This document shows, in pieces, positions 37,894 to 48,073 of a DNA stretch of 64,000 bases; position 1 is the first letter of the stretch, and each line of letters opens with the position of its first letter. The stretch is from Brevundimonas naejangsanensis. GTDB taxonomy: Bacteria; Pseudomonadota; Alphaproteobacteria; Caulobacterales; Caulobacteraceae. A program made the position numbers and the translations under genes. Under the pieces are notes generated by a model. That model was not told where the DNA came from, made no database searches, and worked only from the letters and a program-made list of their open reading frames with translations. The stretch lies in NCBI RefSeq assembly GCF_000635915.2, contig NZ_CP015614.1, positions 124,001 through 188,000 of the forward strand. Direction: 5' to 3'.

Positions 37894-39324
37894 TCAGACC
37901 GCCGTGCCGCCGACGGTCAGGCCGCCGATCTTGAGGCTGGGCTGGCCGATGCCGACGGGGACGCCTTGCCCGGCCTTGCCGCAGGTGCCGACGCCGGGGT
38001 CGAAGGCGAAGTCGTCGCCGATCATCTGGATCTGGGTCAGGGCCGTGGCCCCGTCGCCGATCAGGGTGGCGCCGCGCACCGGCGCGGTGATCTTGCCGTC
38101 CTCGATCAGATAGGCCTCGGTGCACTGGAAGACGAATTTGCCGTTGGTGATGTCCACCTGGCCGCCGCCGAAGTTGGCGGCGTAGAGGCCGCGCTTGGTC
38201 GAGGCGATCATGTCCGCCTGCGAATCCTTGCCGCCTTCCATGAAGGTGTTGGTCATGCGCGGCATCGGCGTGTGGGCGAAGGACTGGCGACGACCGTTGC
38301 CGGTGGCGTTCGCGCCCAGCTGACGCGCCGACAGCCGGTCGTGCATCAGGCCGACCATGATGCCGTCCTCGATCAGCACGGTGCGCGAGGTCGGGGTGCC
38401 TTCGTCGTCGAACGACAGGGAGCCGCGACGCCCGGCGATGGAGCCGTCATCCACGACCGTCACGCCCGGCGCGGCCACGCGCTTGCCCATCATGCCGGTG
38501 AAGACCGACGAGCCCTTGCGGTGGAAGTCGCCCTCGAAGCCGTGGCCGACCGCCTCGTGCAGCAGGACGCCGGGCCAGCCCGCGCCCAGCACCACGTCCA
38601 TCTCGCCCGCCGGGCAGTCGACGGCCTCCAGATTGACCAGGGCCTGACGCAGGGCCTCGTCTACCTGAGCCTGCCAGCGTTCGGGGGCGATCCATTCCTC
38701 GAAGCCCGCGCGGCCGCCGGCGCCCGACGAGGCGCTTTCGCGCTTGCCGTCCTTCTCGACGGTGACGGAGACGTTCAACCGCACCAGCGGGCGCAGGTCG
38801 CTGAGCAGCCGCCCGTCGCCGCGCAGGATGTCGATGGCGCGGCGCTCGCCGACCAGGGAGGCCGAGACCTGCACCACGCGCGGATCGCGGGCGCGGGCCC
38901 AGGCGTCGATCTCGGCCAGCAGGGCGATCTTGTCCGAGAAGGCCGGGGCCAGCAGCGGATCGACCGGATCATAGAGGCGTTGGTTGGTGGCGCGCGGCGC
39001 CTCGGCGGCGGTTCCGTCATAGCCGCGCTTGGCGAGCGCAGCGCTGTCGGCGGCGCGGCGGATGGCGGCGGCGGAGATTTCGTTGGCGTGGGCGTAACCG
39101 GCCGTCTCGCCCGCCACCACGCGCAGGCCGAAGCCCTCGACCGCGTCATAGGAGGCGCCCTTCAGCCGCCCGTCGTCGAAGACCAGGGATTCGCTCTCGG
39201 TCTTTTCGAGGAACAGCTCCCCGTCGTCGGCGCCCGCCAGGGCGGTCTGCAGGATCGACAGGGCCTCGTCCGGGGCTACGCCCGCGGCGTCGAGGATGGG
39301 GGAGGGGGAGGCGGCGTTGCTCAT
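37894..39324 (-). CDS. tldD: Metalloprotease TldD
   Basis: The 476-residue protein is the TldD half of the TldD/TldE (PmbA) protease, which degrades unfolded peptides and matures modified peptides. The zinc-binding motif is HEAVGHGFEGD (HExxxH), and the nucleophile/substrate region reads AHTPMPRMTNTFMEGG. The N-terminal signature is ESLVFDDGRLKGASYDAVEG. No tldE (pmbA) or peptide-modification genes are in the window. The end is convergent with the TraB/GumN gene, 16 bases away. Confidence 0.95.
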   Translation of the reverse strand: MSNAASPSPILDAAGVAPDEALSILQTALAGADDGELFLEKTESESLVFDDGRLKGASYDAVEGFGLRVVAGETAGYAHANEISAAAIRRAADSAALAKRGYDGTAAEAPRATNQRLYDPVDPLLAPAFSDKIALLAEIDAWARARDPRVVQVSASLVGERRAIDILRGDGRLLSDLRPLVRLNVSVTVEKDGKRESASSGAGGRAGFEEWIAPERWQAQVDEALRQALVNLEAVDCPAGEMDVVLGAGWPGVLLHEAVGHGFEGDFHRKGSSVFTGMMGKRVAAPGVTVVDDGSIAGRRGSLSFDDEGTPTSRTVLIEDGIMVGLMHDRLSARQLGANATGNGRRQSFAHTPMPRMTNTFMEGGKDSQADMIASTKRGLYAANFGGGQVDITNGKFVFQCTEAYLIEDGKITAPVRGATLIGDGATALTQIQMIGDDFAFDPGVGTCGKAGQGVPVGIGQPSLKIGGLTVGGTAV

Positions 39325-39372
39325 GGAGGCTAGATAGGGGCTGAGGAGCGCCGCGTCACGGCCCGCAAAGCA

Positions 39373-39405
39373 ATCGGCCCCTCTCGCCGTGCGAAAGGGG
39401 CCGAT
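39373..39405 (-). terminator. Terminator after the padR-DUF1700-DUF2807 operon
   Basis: ATCGGCCCCT-N13-AGGGGCCGAT is a 10-bp stem. On the minus strand it is followed by TGCTTTGC. It lies 26 bases past the stop codon of the DUF2807 gene. Confidence 0.7.
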
Positions 39406-39430
39406 CAGGCGGTCAGTCGGTGGGCGTGGA

Positions 39431-40210
39431 TCAGTCCTGCGACACCTCGCCGGAGCCGCTGACCGACTGGCGCAGTTCGCCGGGGCGGCGGGTCAGGCGG
39501 ACCTCGCCGCTGCCCGAGACGTCGACCTCGGCCTTGCCGCTGGGGCCGACGCGGACATCGCCCGAGCCGCTGACCTGGACCTTGGCGTCCTCGACGATCA
39601 GTTCGTCGAGGCGGGCGTCGCTGGAGCCCGAGGCGTCCACCGTTACGGCGCCGGTGCGGCCCTGAACGCGCACGTCCGACGCGCCGGTCAGGGTCAGGTC
39701 CAGCGTCGGCTGGTCATAGCCGCGGATCTTCAGCTCGGTCGGGCCGGACAGGTCGAAGGCCTTCACCGAGGGCGCCTTGATGATGATCTTCAGGGCGTCG
39801 GTCTCGCTCCAGCCGCGAATGCCGGTGCGGGTCCAGCGGACATAGCTGCGGTCGCCGCGCGGGGCTTCCTCGAGCGTCAGGCGGCCGTTGGCGAAGCGGA
39901 CGCGGTTCACCACCGTCTCGGCGCCCGTGACGGTGATGCCCGGCGCGTCGGCCTGCTGGTCGTAGACGACGTCGGCGGGGATGTTGATGGCCAGACGCTC
40001 GTCGCCCGTCCATGCGATGGTGCGCGTGGCGTCCGGCGACACCTGGCCGCGCTCGACGGTGAAGCCGCTGTCGCCGGCCTCGTCGTCGGTGATCACCCAG
40101 GTCCAGTCGTGGCGGGCCAGGTCGCGGCCGCCCACGGCGAAGGCGCCGCCGAAGCCGACGATGGCCAGGATCAGGCCTGCGCCGGAGATGATGAGCAGAT
40201 TGCGGATCAT
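39431..40210 (-). CDS. DUF2807 (head GIN) domain protein, membrane-anchored
   Basis: The 259-residue protein has an N-terminal signal anchor (LLIISGAGLILAIVGFGGAF). A beta-helix-like region follows, with repeated short strands typical of DUF2807: TLDLTLTGASDVRV, AVTVDASGSSDARL, AKVQVSGSGDVRV and AEVDVSGSGEVRL. The SGSGDV and SGSGEV repeats are the family hallmark. Such proteins sit in cell-envelope stress or adhesion-type operons; the exact role is unknown. It is the last gene of an operon with DUF1700 and padR, suggesting a stress-responsive envelope module. Confidence 0.85.
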   Translation of the reverse strand: MIRNLLIISGAGLILAIVGFGGAFAVGGRDLARHDWTWVITDDEAGDSGFTVERGQVSPDATRTIAWTGDERLAINIPADVVYDQQADAPGITVTGAETVVNRVRFANGRLTLEEAPRGDRSYVRWTRTGIRGWSETDALKIIIKAPSVKAFDLSGPTELKIRGYDQPTLDLTLTGASDVRVQGRTGAVTVDASGSSDARLDELIVEDAKVQVSGSGDVRVGPSGKAEVDVSGSGEVRLTRRPGELRQSVSGSGEVSQD

Positions 40211-40232
40211 GACGTGTTCTCCCCTCTGTCGC

Positions 40233-40799
40233 TTAGGCCTGGGGTTCCAGGGCGGGTTTGATGACGCGGTAGTGCAGCCGGGCGTACCAGACGGTGGCGT
40301 CGATCAGCCACTTGGTCAGCAAGGCCATGGTTCCGACCATGAAGATGCCCAGACCCATCAGGCCGACGCCCAGCAGCGCGGCGGCCAGCGCCCCGCCCGG
40401 CAGGCCCATGAAGGCGCCCGCCACCATGACGAAGCCGCCGGCGATGAAGACGCCGACGCCGCCCAGCAGCAGGGACAGCACCGTGCCGAAGACGGGCAGG
40501 GCGATCGGCAGCAGGATCAGGATGTCGATGGCGCCCAGACCCAGGATGCCGAACACGGCCCCGGCGGCGGACGACGCCGACGGCTCCTGACGCCAGCGCT
40601 GGGCGCCGGCCTCGGCCTTCAGTTCGCGGGCCAGGCGATCGGGATCGCCCAGGGCCTCGGCCACCTCGGCCTCGCTGCGCCCAGCGGCGGCGCCGTCGGC
40701 GAAGTGGGCTTCATAGTCGGCGACGATCTCATTGGCGGCGGCGGCGGGCAGGCCCACCAGGCCGCGGCGCAGGCGCGCCAGAAATTCCGCGCGGTTCAT
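40233..40799 (-). CDS. DUF1700 (HAAS domain) membrane protein
   Basis: The 188-residue protein opens with the DUF1700 signature MNRAEFLARLRRGL, then LPAAAANEIVADYEAHFADG and SEAEVAEALGDPDRLARELK, a soluble helical domain of ~70 residues. Four membrane helices follow. Family knowledge: DUF1700 genes commonly lie next to padR regulators, and the soluble domain may sense or bind the regulator. Its start overlaps the padR stop codon by 4 bases. Confidence 0.88.
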   Translation of the reverse strand: MNRAEFLARLRRGLVGLPAAAANEIVADYEAHFADGAAAGRSEAEVAEALGDPDRLARELKAEAGAQRWRQEPSASSAAGAVFGILGLGAIDILILLPIALPVFGTVLSLLLGGVGVFIAGGFVMVAGAFMGLPGGALAAALLGVGLMGLGIFMVGTMALLTKWLIDATVWYARLHYRVIKPALEPQA

Positions 40800-41227
40800 T
40801 GGTCCTCTCCCCTGTCAGCTTGGGCGGTCGATTCGGTTTGGGCGCTCTGGTCGAGCAGGGCGGGCGTTTCCGCCGGGGCCTGGGCGACGATGACGGATTC
40901 GCCTTCATCGCCCGCGATCAGGGCCTCGACGGCGCGAGCGAAGGCCCGCCACTCGCCGGTCTGGCCGTCCAGGGCGCGGCGCCCCGCATCGGTCAGTCGA
41001 TAATATTTCCGCGACGGGCCGCTGGATGATTCGACCATATAGGTCTCGACCAGGCCGTCGGTCTGCATCCGCCGCATCAGCGGATAGATGGTGCCTTCGC
41101 CCATGCCGATGGCGTCGGACAGGCGGCTGGCGATCTCATAGGCGTAGCTGTCGCGCCGGGCGAGCAGCGCCAGGACACACAGCCCCAGCACGCCTTTCTT
41201 CAGTTGAATGTCGATGGTGTCGCGCAT
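40796..41227 (-). CDS. PadR-family transcriptional regulator
   Basis: The winged-helix domain has the PadR pattern: DTIDIQLKKGVLGLCVLALL, SYAYEIASRLSDAIGMGEGTIYP (recognition region) and the wing RKYYRLTDAGRRALD. A ~40-residue C-terminal tail is low-complexity. ATG at 41227 gives the standard PadR start (143 residues); ATG at 41257 is also in frame. It probably represses its own operon: two TACCTTGC motifs and related GATACC motifs lie 57-81 bases upstream. It is divergent from the ctaC gene, so it could also influence the oxidase operon. Confidence 0.88.
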   Translation of the reverse strand: MRDTIDIQLKKGVLGLCVLALLARRDSYAYEIASRLSDAIGMGEGTIYPLMRRMQTDGLVETYMVESSSGPSRKYYRLTDAGRRALDGQTGEWRAFARAVEALIAGDEGESVIVAQAPAETPALLDQSAQTESTAQADRGEDQ

Positions 41228-41283
41228 GGCCTCCCTGCGGGCCTCCCTCTTGGGCATCCCTGTCTGGATGACGAAGAGGTATC

Positions 41284-41308
41284 GCAAGGTATCTTGTGGT
41301 GCAAGGTA
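41284..41308 (-). promoter_or_regulatory. Repeated motif in the padR promoter, candidate autoregulatory site
   Basis: On the plus strand GCAAGGTA occurs at 41284-41291 and again at 41301-41308, 17 bases apart. On the minus strand this reads as TACCTTGC twice, mixed with GATACC. A TTGAACAGC lies just upstream as a possible -35. The spacing fits one and a half helical turns; the binding protein is inferred. Confidence 0.4.
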
Positions 41309-41449
41309 GCTGTTCAAACATGACAGCGAATTAATCGATCGCATTTTGTCGAGACGGCGCCCTAGGTGCGCTTGATCGCTTGGCAAGGGCGATCCGAGCC
41401 GATAAGGACCGGCCCATGACACGCCGAGGTCCTCTGGGCCCGGCGACGC

Positions 41450-41466
41450 TTGCGAATTGCTCGCAA
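41450..41466. promoter_or_regulatory. Candidate operator upstream of ctaC
   Basis: TTGCGA-ATTGC-TCGCAA is a perfect 6-bp inverted repeat with a 5-base spacer, 36 bases before the ctaC start. It has the same TTGCG-N7-CGCAA outline as the site at 20446-20462 before dadA. Confidence 0.5.
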
Positions 41467-41502
41467 ACGTCTGCTGCTGAACGGTTTATGAGGACTTCTC
41501 TA

Positions 41503-44132
<2,630 letters not shown>

Positions 44133-44154
44133 TCCTTATCGGATAGACCCGGAG

Positions 44155-44192
44155 AGGCCGCCCTTCCGCAACCGGAAGGGCGGCCTTTGCTC
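44155..44192 (+). terminator. Terminator-like hairpin between ctaD and ctaB
   Basis: AGGCCGCCCTTCCG-CAAC-CGGAAGGGCGGCCT is a perfect 14-bp stem followed by TTGCTCTTT. The ctaB start codon lies within 10-16 bases, so the hairpin occupies the space where its ribosome binding site would be. Confidence 0.75.
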
Positions 44193-44195
44193 TTT

Positions 44196-45173
44196 ATGAC
44201 CATGACCGATCACCCCGCCCGCGAAACCCCGCTTGTCACCAGCGCCCAGCCGGAAGATTTCTTCCAGTTGCTGAAGCCGCGCGTCATGTCGCTGGTGGTG
44301 TTCACCGCGGTCACCGGACTGATCGTCGCGCCGGGACGGCTGGACTGGATCAACGCCGTCGTCGCCATCCTGTGCATCGCCATGGGGGCGGGGGCCGCCG
44401 GCGCGCTCAACATGGCGATCGAGGGCGAGACCGACGCCCTGATGCGCCGCACGCGCGGCCGGCCCGTCGCCGCCGGACGGGTGCGCAAGAACGACGCCAT
44501 GGCCTTCGGCATGGTGTTGTCGGTCTTCTCGGTCATGCTGCTGGGCATGACCACCAACTGGCTGGCGGGCGGACTGCTGGCCCTGACCATCGTCTACTAC
44601 GCCTGGCTCTACACCCTGGTGCTGAAGCGCCGCACGCCGCAGAACATCGTCATCGGCGGGGCGGCGGGCGCCTTTCCGCCGGTGATCGGCTGGGCGGCCG
44701 TGACGGGCGACGCCCCGTGGCAGGCCTGGCTGCTGTTCCTGATCATCTTCACCTGGACGCCGCCGCACACCTGGGCCCTGGCCCTCTATTCGGCCGGCGA
44801 CTACGCCAAGGCCGGCATTCCGATGATGCCGGTGGCGCGCGGCGCCAAGTCCACCCGCCTGCAGATCCTACTCTACACCCTGGTCTTCGTGCCGGTGGCG
44901 ATCGCCCCGGCGCTGACGGGGCTGGGCGGGCCCATCTATCTGGTGGTGTCGATCGTCGGCGGCGTGGCCTTCCTGGGCCTGGCGCTGCGGCTCTATCGCT
45001 CGCGCGCGGGCGATCAGCCCGACAAGGCCGAGGCCGTGGGACGAGAGGCCGCATTGTATGACGTCCGGGCCGAGGCCAAACCGGCCCGCAACCTGTTCGC
45101 CTTTTCCATTCTGTATCTTATGGCGCTGTTCTCGGCCCTCCTGGTCGAGCATTTGCCCGGCGTTGGAGGCTAA
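44196..45173 (+). CDS. ctaB: Protohaem IX farnesyltransferase (haem O synthase)
   Basis: The inner-membrane enzyme adds a farnesyl chain to haem B for the oxidase. The prenyl-diphosphate Asp motif NMAIEGETDALMRRTRGRP is intact, followed by the second one near YTLVLKRRTPQNIVIGG and the FPPVIGWAAVTG loop. Nine membrane helices fit the UbiA fold. In-frame ATG codons lie at 44196 and 44202, and neither has a ribosome binding site. The terminator-like hairpin ends only 10 bases before the first. Confidence 0.95.
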   Translation: MTMTDHPARETPLVTSAQPEDFFQLLKPRVMSLVVFTAVTGLIVAPGRLDWINAVVAILCIAMGAGAAGALNMAIEGETDALMRRTRGRPVAAGRVRKNDAMAFGMVLSVFSVMLLGMTTNWLAGGLLALTIVYYAWLYTLVLKRRTPQNIVIGGAAGAFPPVIGWAAVTGDAPWQAWLLFLIIFTWTPPHTWALALYSAGDYAKAGIPMMPVARGAKSTRLQILLYTLVFVPVAIAPALTGLGGPIYLVVSIVGGVAFLGLALRLYRSRAGDQPDKAEAVGREAALYDVRAEAKPARNLFAFSILYLMALFSALLVEHLPGVGG

Positions 45174-45179
45174 ACCCCT

Positions 45180-45437
45180 GTGTCCCAACTCAAATACATC
45201 AAGCTGACCGATGAGCAGGCCCGCGCGCGCAAGCGTCGCAATGTGGCCATCGCCCTGGGGCTGCTGGGGTTCATCGCCCTGGTCTACCTGGTCACCCTGT
45301 CGCGGATGAGCGCCAACAACGAGGCGCGCAAGGCGGCCGAGGCCGAGGCTCTGGCGACGCTGGAGCGCGCCGATCCGGCCCTGCCGCCTCCGGTTCAGCC
45401 GGACGCGCCCGCGTCCTCGGAGGCAGCCCGGCCGTGA
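45180..45437 (+). CDS. Small single-pass membrane protein of the oxidase operon (CoxF-like position)
   Basis: The 85-residue product begins at GTG 45180, 7 bases after ctaB. It has a basic N-terminus (LTDEQARARKRRNVAIALGL), one membrane helix (about residues 22-43: LGLLGFIALVYLVTLS) and a Pro/Ala-rich tail. Alphaproteobacterial oxidase operons often have a small gene here (CoxF), thought to aid assembly, but I cannot confirm the family. It overlaps ctaG by 4 bases (GTGA), so it is translated. Confidence 0.7.
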   Translation: MSQLKYIKLTDEQARARKRRNVAIALGLLGFIALVYLVTLSRMSANNEARKAAEAEALATLERADPALPPPVQPDAPASSEAARP

Positions 45438-45997
45438 CCAAGCAGAACAAGGTCGCGATCCTGTGCGCGGCTCTGGTGCTGACGATGACCGGCGCGGCCT
45501 TTGCGGCGGTGCCCCTCTATCGCATCTTCTGTCAGGTGACGGGCTTTGACGGCACGGTGAAGCGGGCCGAGGCGGCCCCGACGCAGATCCTGGATCAGGA
45601 GGTGCTGATTCGGTTCGACACCAATGTGCGCGACCTGCCGATGACCTTCCGCGCCGAAACCCTGAGCCAGAAGGTGCGGATCGGCGAGACCGGCATGGCC
45701 TATTTCGAGGTGACCAACACTTCGAACCAGACCCTGCACGCCACGGCGGCCTATAATGTCGTGCCCGAGCGGGCGGGGCCTTATTTCCAGAAACTGCAGT
45801 GTTTCTGCTTCGAAGGTCAGGAAATCGCGCCGGGCGCGACGGTTTCCTTCCCGATTCAGTACTTCGTGGCGCCCGAACTGGCGACCGACGCCGAGGTGAA
45901 GGGCGTCCGCCAGATCACGCTGAGCTACACCTTCTTCCCGACCAAGGGCTTCCAGCAGGCGGCTGCGAACGACTCTGCTGTTGGCAAAGCCGGATAG
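45434..45997 (+). CDS. ctaG: Cytochrome c oxidase assembly protein CtaG (Cox11)
   Basis: The 187-residue copper chaperone delivers copper to the CuB site of subunit I. One N-terminal helix (ALVLTMTGAAFAAVPLYRIF) anchors it, and the periplasmic domain carries the copper-binding KLQCFCFEGQ with both cysteines. The FxCQVTGFDGT motif follows the helix. GTG at 45434 overlaps the preceding stop codon. Confidence 0.95.
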   Translation: MTKQNKVAILCAALVLTMTGAAFAAVPLYRIFCQVTGFDGTVKRAEAAPTQILDQEVLIRFDTNVRDLPMTFRAETLSQKVRIGETGMAYFEVTNTSNQTLHATAAYNVVPERAGPYFQKLQCFCFEGQEIAPGATVSFPIQYFVAPELATDAEVKGVRQITLSYTFFPTKGFQQAAANDSAVGKAG

Positions 45998-46051
45998 CGA
46001 GGGCTATAGCCCTCTTCAAACATTCTCGCCTTGATTACAGAGACTCCAGGA

Positions 46052-46930
46052 ATGGCCGACGCGCACGCGAAACCGCAACACGACTACCACCTGGTCGACC
46101 CCAGCCCTTGGCCGCTGGTCGGCTCCTTCTCCGCCTGCGTCATGTTCATCGGCGCCGTCGTGTGGATGAAGGGGCTGTTCGGCCTCGAGGCCGGCACCAA
46201 GTGGATGTTCTTCGTCGGCCTGGCCGGCGTCCTGTTCACCATGTTCTCGTGGTGGTCGGACGTGGTGAAGGAAAGCCGCAAGGGCGACCACACCCCCGTC
46301 GTCGGCATCGGCCTGCGTTACGGCATGGTGCTGTTCATCGCTTCGGAAGTGATGTTCTTCGTCTCCTTCTTCTGGATGTTCTTCGACATGGCGATCTTTA
46401 ATGAATCGCGTGCGATCATCCCGGAAGTCGGCAACTGGATGGACACCGCCGCCGCCTGGAAGACCTGGCCGCCGACGGGCGTCGAGTTGCTGGATCCGTG
46501 GAGCCTGCCGCTCATGAACACGGTCATCCTGCTGCTGTCGGGCACGACCCTGACCTGGGCGCACCACGCCATCATCGCCGGCGACCGCAAGGCCGCCAAG
46601 ATGGGCCTGCTGATCACCGTCCTGCTGGGCCTGCTGTTCACCGGCGTTCAGGCCTATGAGTATTACCACATCCTGCACGGCCACCTGTTCTTCAGCGAAG
46701 ACGCGGCCCAGGCCAAGCTGTACGGTTCGATCTTCTTCATGACGACGGGCTTCCACGGCTTCCACGTCGCGGTCGGCACCATCTTCCTGGCCGTCTGCCT
46801 GCTGCGCCTGCAGGCTGGTCAGATGTCGCCGCAGAAGCACTTCGGCCTCGAAGCCGCCGCCTGGTACTGGCACTTCGTCGACGTGGTGTGGCTGTTCCTG
46901 TTCGTCTTCATGTACGTCGTCTTCGGTTGA
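46052..46930 (+). CDS. ctaE: Cytochrome c oxidase subunit III
   Basis: The 292-residue subunit has seven expected membrane helices and the family motifs FIASEVMFFVSFFWMFFD, TLTWAHHAIIAGDRK, GFHGFHVAVGTIFL and YWHFVDVVWLFLFVFMYV near the end. ATG at 46052 with CCAGGA just upstream is the probable start; a TTG-initiated frame from 46031 would add seven residues. The stop codon is embedded in the start of the next gene. Confidence 0.96.
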   Translation: MADAHAKPQHDYHLVDPSPWPLVGSFSACVMFIGAVVWMKGLFGLEAGTKWMFFVGLAGVLFTMFSWWSDVVKESRKGDHTPVVGIGLRYGMVLFIASEVMFFVSFFWMFFDMAIFNESRAIIPEVGNWMDTAAAWKTWPPTGVELLDPWSLPLMNTVILLLSGTTLTWAHHAIIAGDRKAAKMGLLITVLLGLLFTGVQAYEYYHILHGHLFFSEDAAQAKLYGSIFFMTTGFHGFHVAVGTIFLAVCLLRLQAGQMSPQKHFGLEAAAWYWHFVDVVWLFLFVFMYVVFG

Positions 46931-47355
46931 TCGAACACGACGGACAAGTCGAGCTTTCGTCGGCGCGGGGCCCCAGGTCCCGCGCCGATTTGCTTGTCTG
47001 GCCTGCTGTGCGCGCAGGGCTGACGGGGCGCTGTCCCGCCTGTGGTCGCGGGCCGCTGTTCGAGGGCTTCCTGAAGCGCCGTGCGTCCTGCGAGGCGTGC
47101 GGCTTTGATCTGGGCGCGGTCGAGACGGGCGACGGCGCGGCCACCTTCATCATGCAGATCGCCGGCTTCCTGGTCGGGTTTTCGGCGCTGGCGGTCGAGA
47201 TCGCCTTCAGCCCGCCGATCTGGCTGCACCTGATCATCTGGCTGCCGCTGACGGCGGGTCTGGCCCTGGCCTTGATGCGGCCGGGAAAGGGGTTGATGAC
47301 GGCGCTTCAGATGCTGCGTCAGCGCAGCGACGATTCACCCCGAGAGACCCGATGA
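46927..47355 (+). CDS. DUF983 family membrane protein
   Basis: The product has a cysteine pair LTGRCPACGRGPLFEG and a second pair SCEACGFDLG, then two membrane helices (MQIAGFLVGFSALAVEI and LHLIIWLPLTAGLALAL). This pattern is DUF983, regularly next to cox genes in Alphaproteobacteria. The most compact start is TTG at 46927, which overlaps the ctaE stop (TTGA); TTG at 46990 is another. The four cysteines suggest a metal site, perhaps linked to copper or haem delivery, which is inference. It overlaps SURF1 by 4 bases. Confidence 0.82.
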   Translation: MIEHDGQVELSSARGPRSRADLLVWPAVRAGLTGRCPACGRGPLFEGFLKRRASCEACGFDLGAVETGDGAATFIMQIAGFLVGFSALAVEIAFSPPIWLHLIIWLPLTAGLALALMRPGKGLMTALQMLRQRSDDSPRETR

Positions 47356-48062
47356 CCGACGCCGCCCGGCCTCGTTTTCCCTATGTCCTGACTGTCGTGA
47401 CGGTGCTGGCGCTGGCCCTGCTGCTGACGCTGGGCGTGTGGCAGGCGCAGCGGCTGCAGTGGAAGCTGGACCTGATCGCCCGCTCCGAAGCGGCCGCCCG
47501 TCAGGCGCCGGTTCCTCTTGCGGATGCGCTGGCGCTGGAGGACCCCGAGTTCCGTCAGGCGATCGTCACCTGCCGCGGCCTGAACACGGCGCCCTTCGTC
47601 GAGTTGCAGACCATCGAGGACGGCGACGCCGGCGTGCGGCTGATCTCGGCCTGTCCGATCCAGGGACGGGGGACCATTCTGGTCGATCGCGGCTTCCTGC
47701 CTGCCGAGGTCGCCGAGCGTCCCGCCGTTCGCGCCGATGCGGCCATGCCGGTCGTGATCGCGGGCGTGGTGCGCCGGGCGACTGAGCCGAACGCCATGAC
47801 GCCGCCGCCCTCGGGCCAGGTCTTCTACGGCCGCGACCAGACGGCGATGGCCAAGGCTCTGGGCGTGGCCGGGCCGGTGTCGCCCTACACCGTCTATGCG
47901 ACGACCTCGGCCAATCCCGAGCTGACGGCGCTGCGGCCCGTGGCACCGCCCGCCGCCTTCAGCAACAATCACCTGGGCTACGCCCTGACCTGGTTCGGCC
48001 TGGCCGCTGTGCTGGTCGGCTTCTATGCGGCCGTGATGGTCCGCCGCTACCGTTCTTCCTGA
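47352..48062 (+). CDS. SURF1-family oxidase assembly protein
   Basis: The 236-residue protein has the SURF1 layout: an N-terminal helix, then LGVWQAQRLQWKLDLIARSE, a periplasmic domain containing RGTILVDRGFLPAE and a C-terminal helix (LTWFGLAAVLVGFYAAVMV). It helps insert haem a into subunit I. It belongs to the same coupled run of genes as ctaE and DUF983. Confidence 0.94.
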   Translation: MTDAARPRFPYVLTVVTVLALALLLTLGVWQAQRLQWKLDLIARSEAAARQAPVPLADALALEDPEFRQAIVTCRGLNTAPFVELQTIEDGDAGVRLISACPIQGRGTILVDRGFLPAEVAERPAVRADAAMPVVIAGVVRRATEPNAMTPPPSGQVFYGRDQTAMAKALGVAGPVSPYTVYATTSANPELTALRPVAPPAAFSNNHLGYALTWFGLAAVLVGFYAAVMVRRYRSS

Positions 48063-48073
48063 GGACAATCGAT

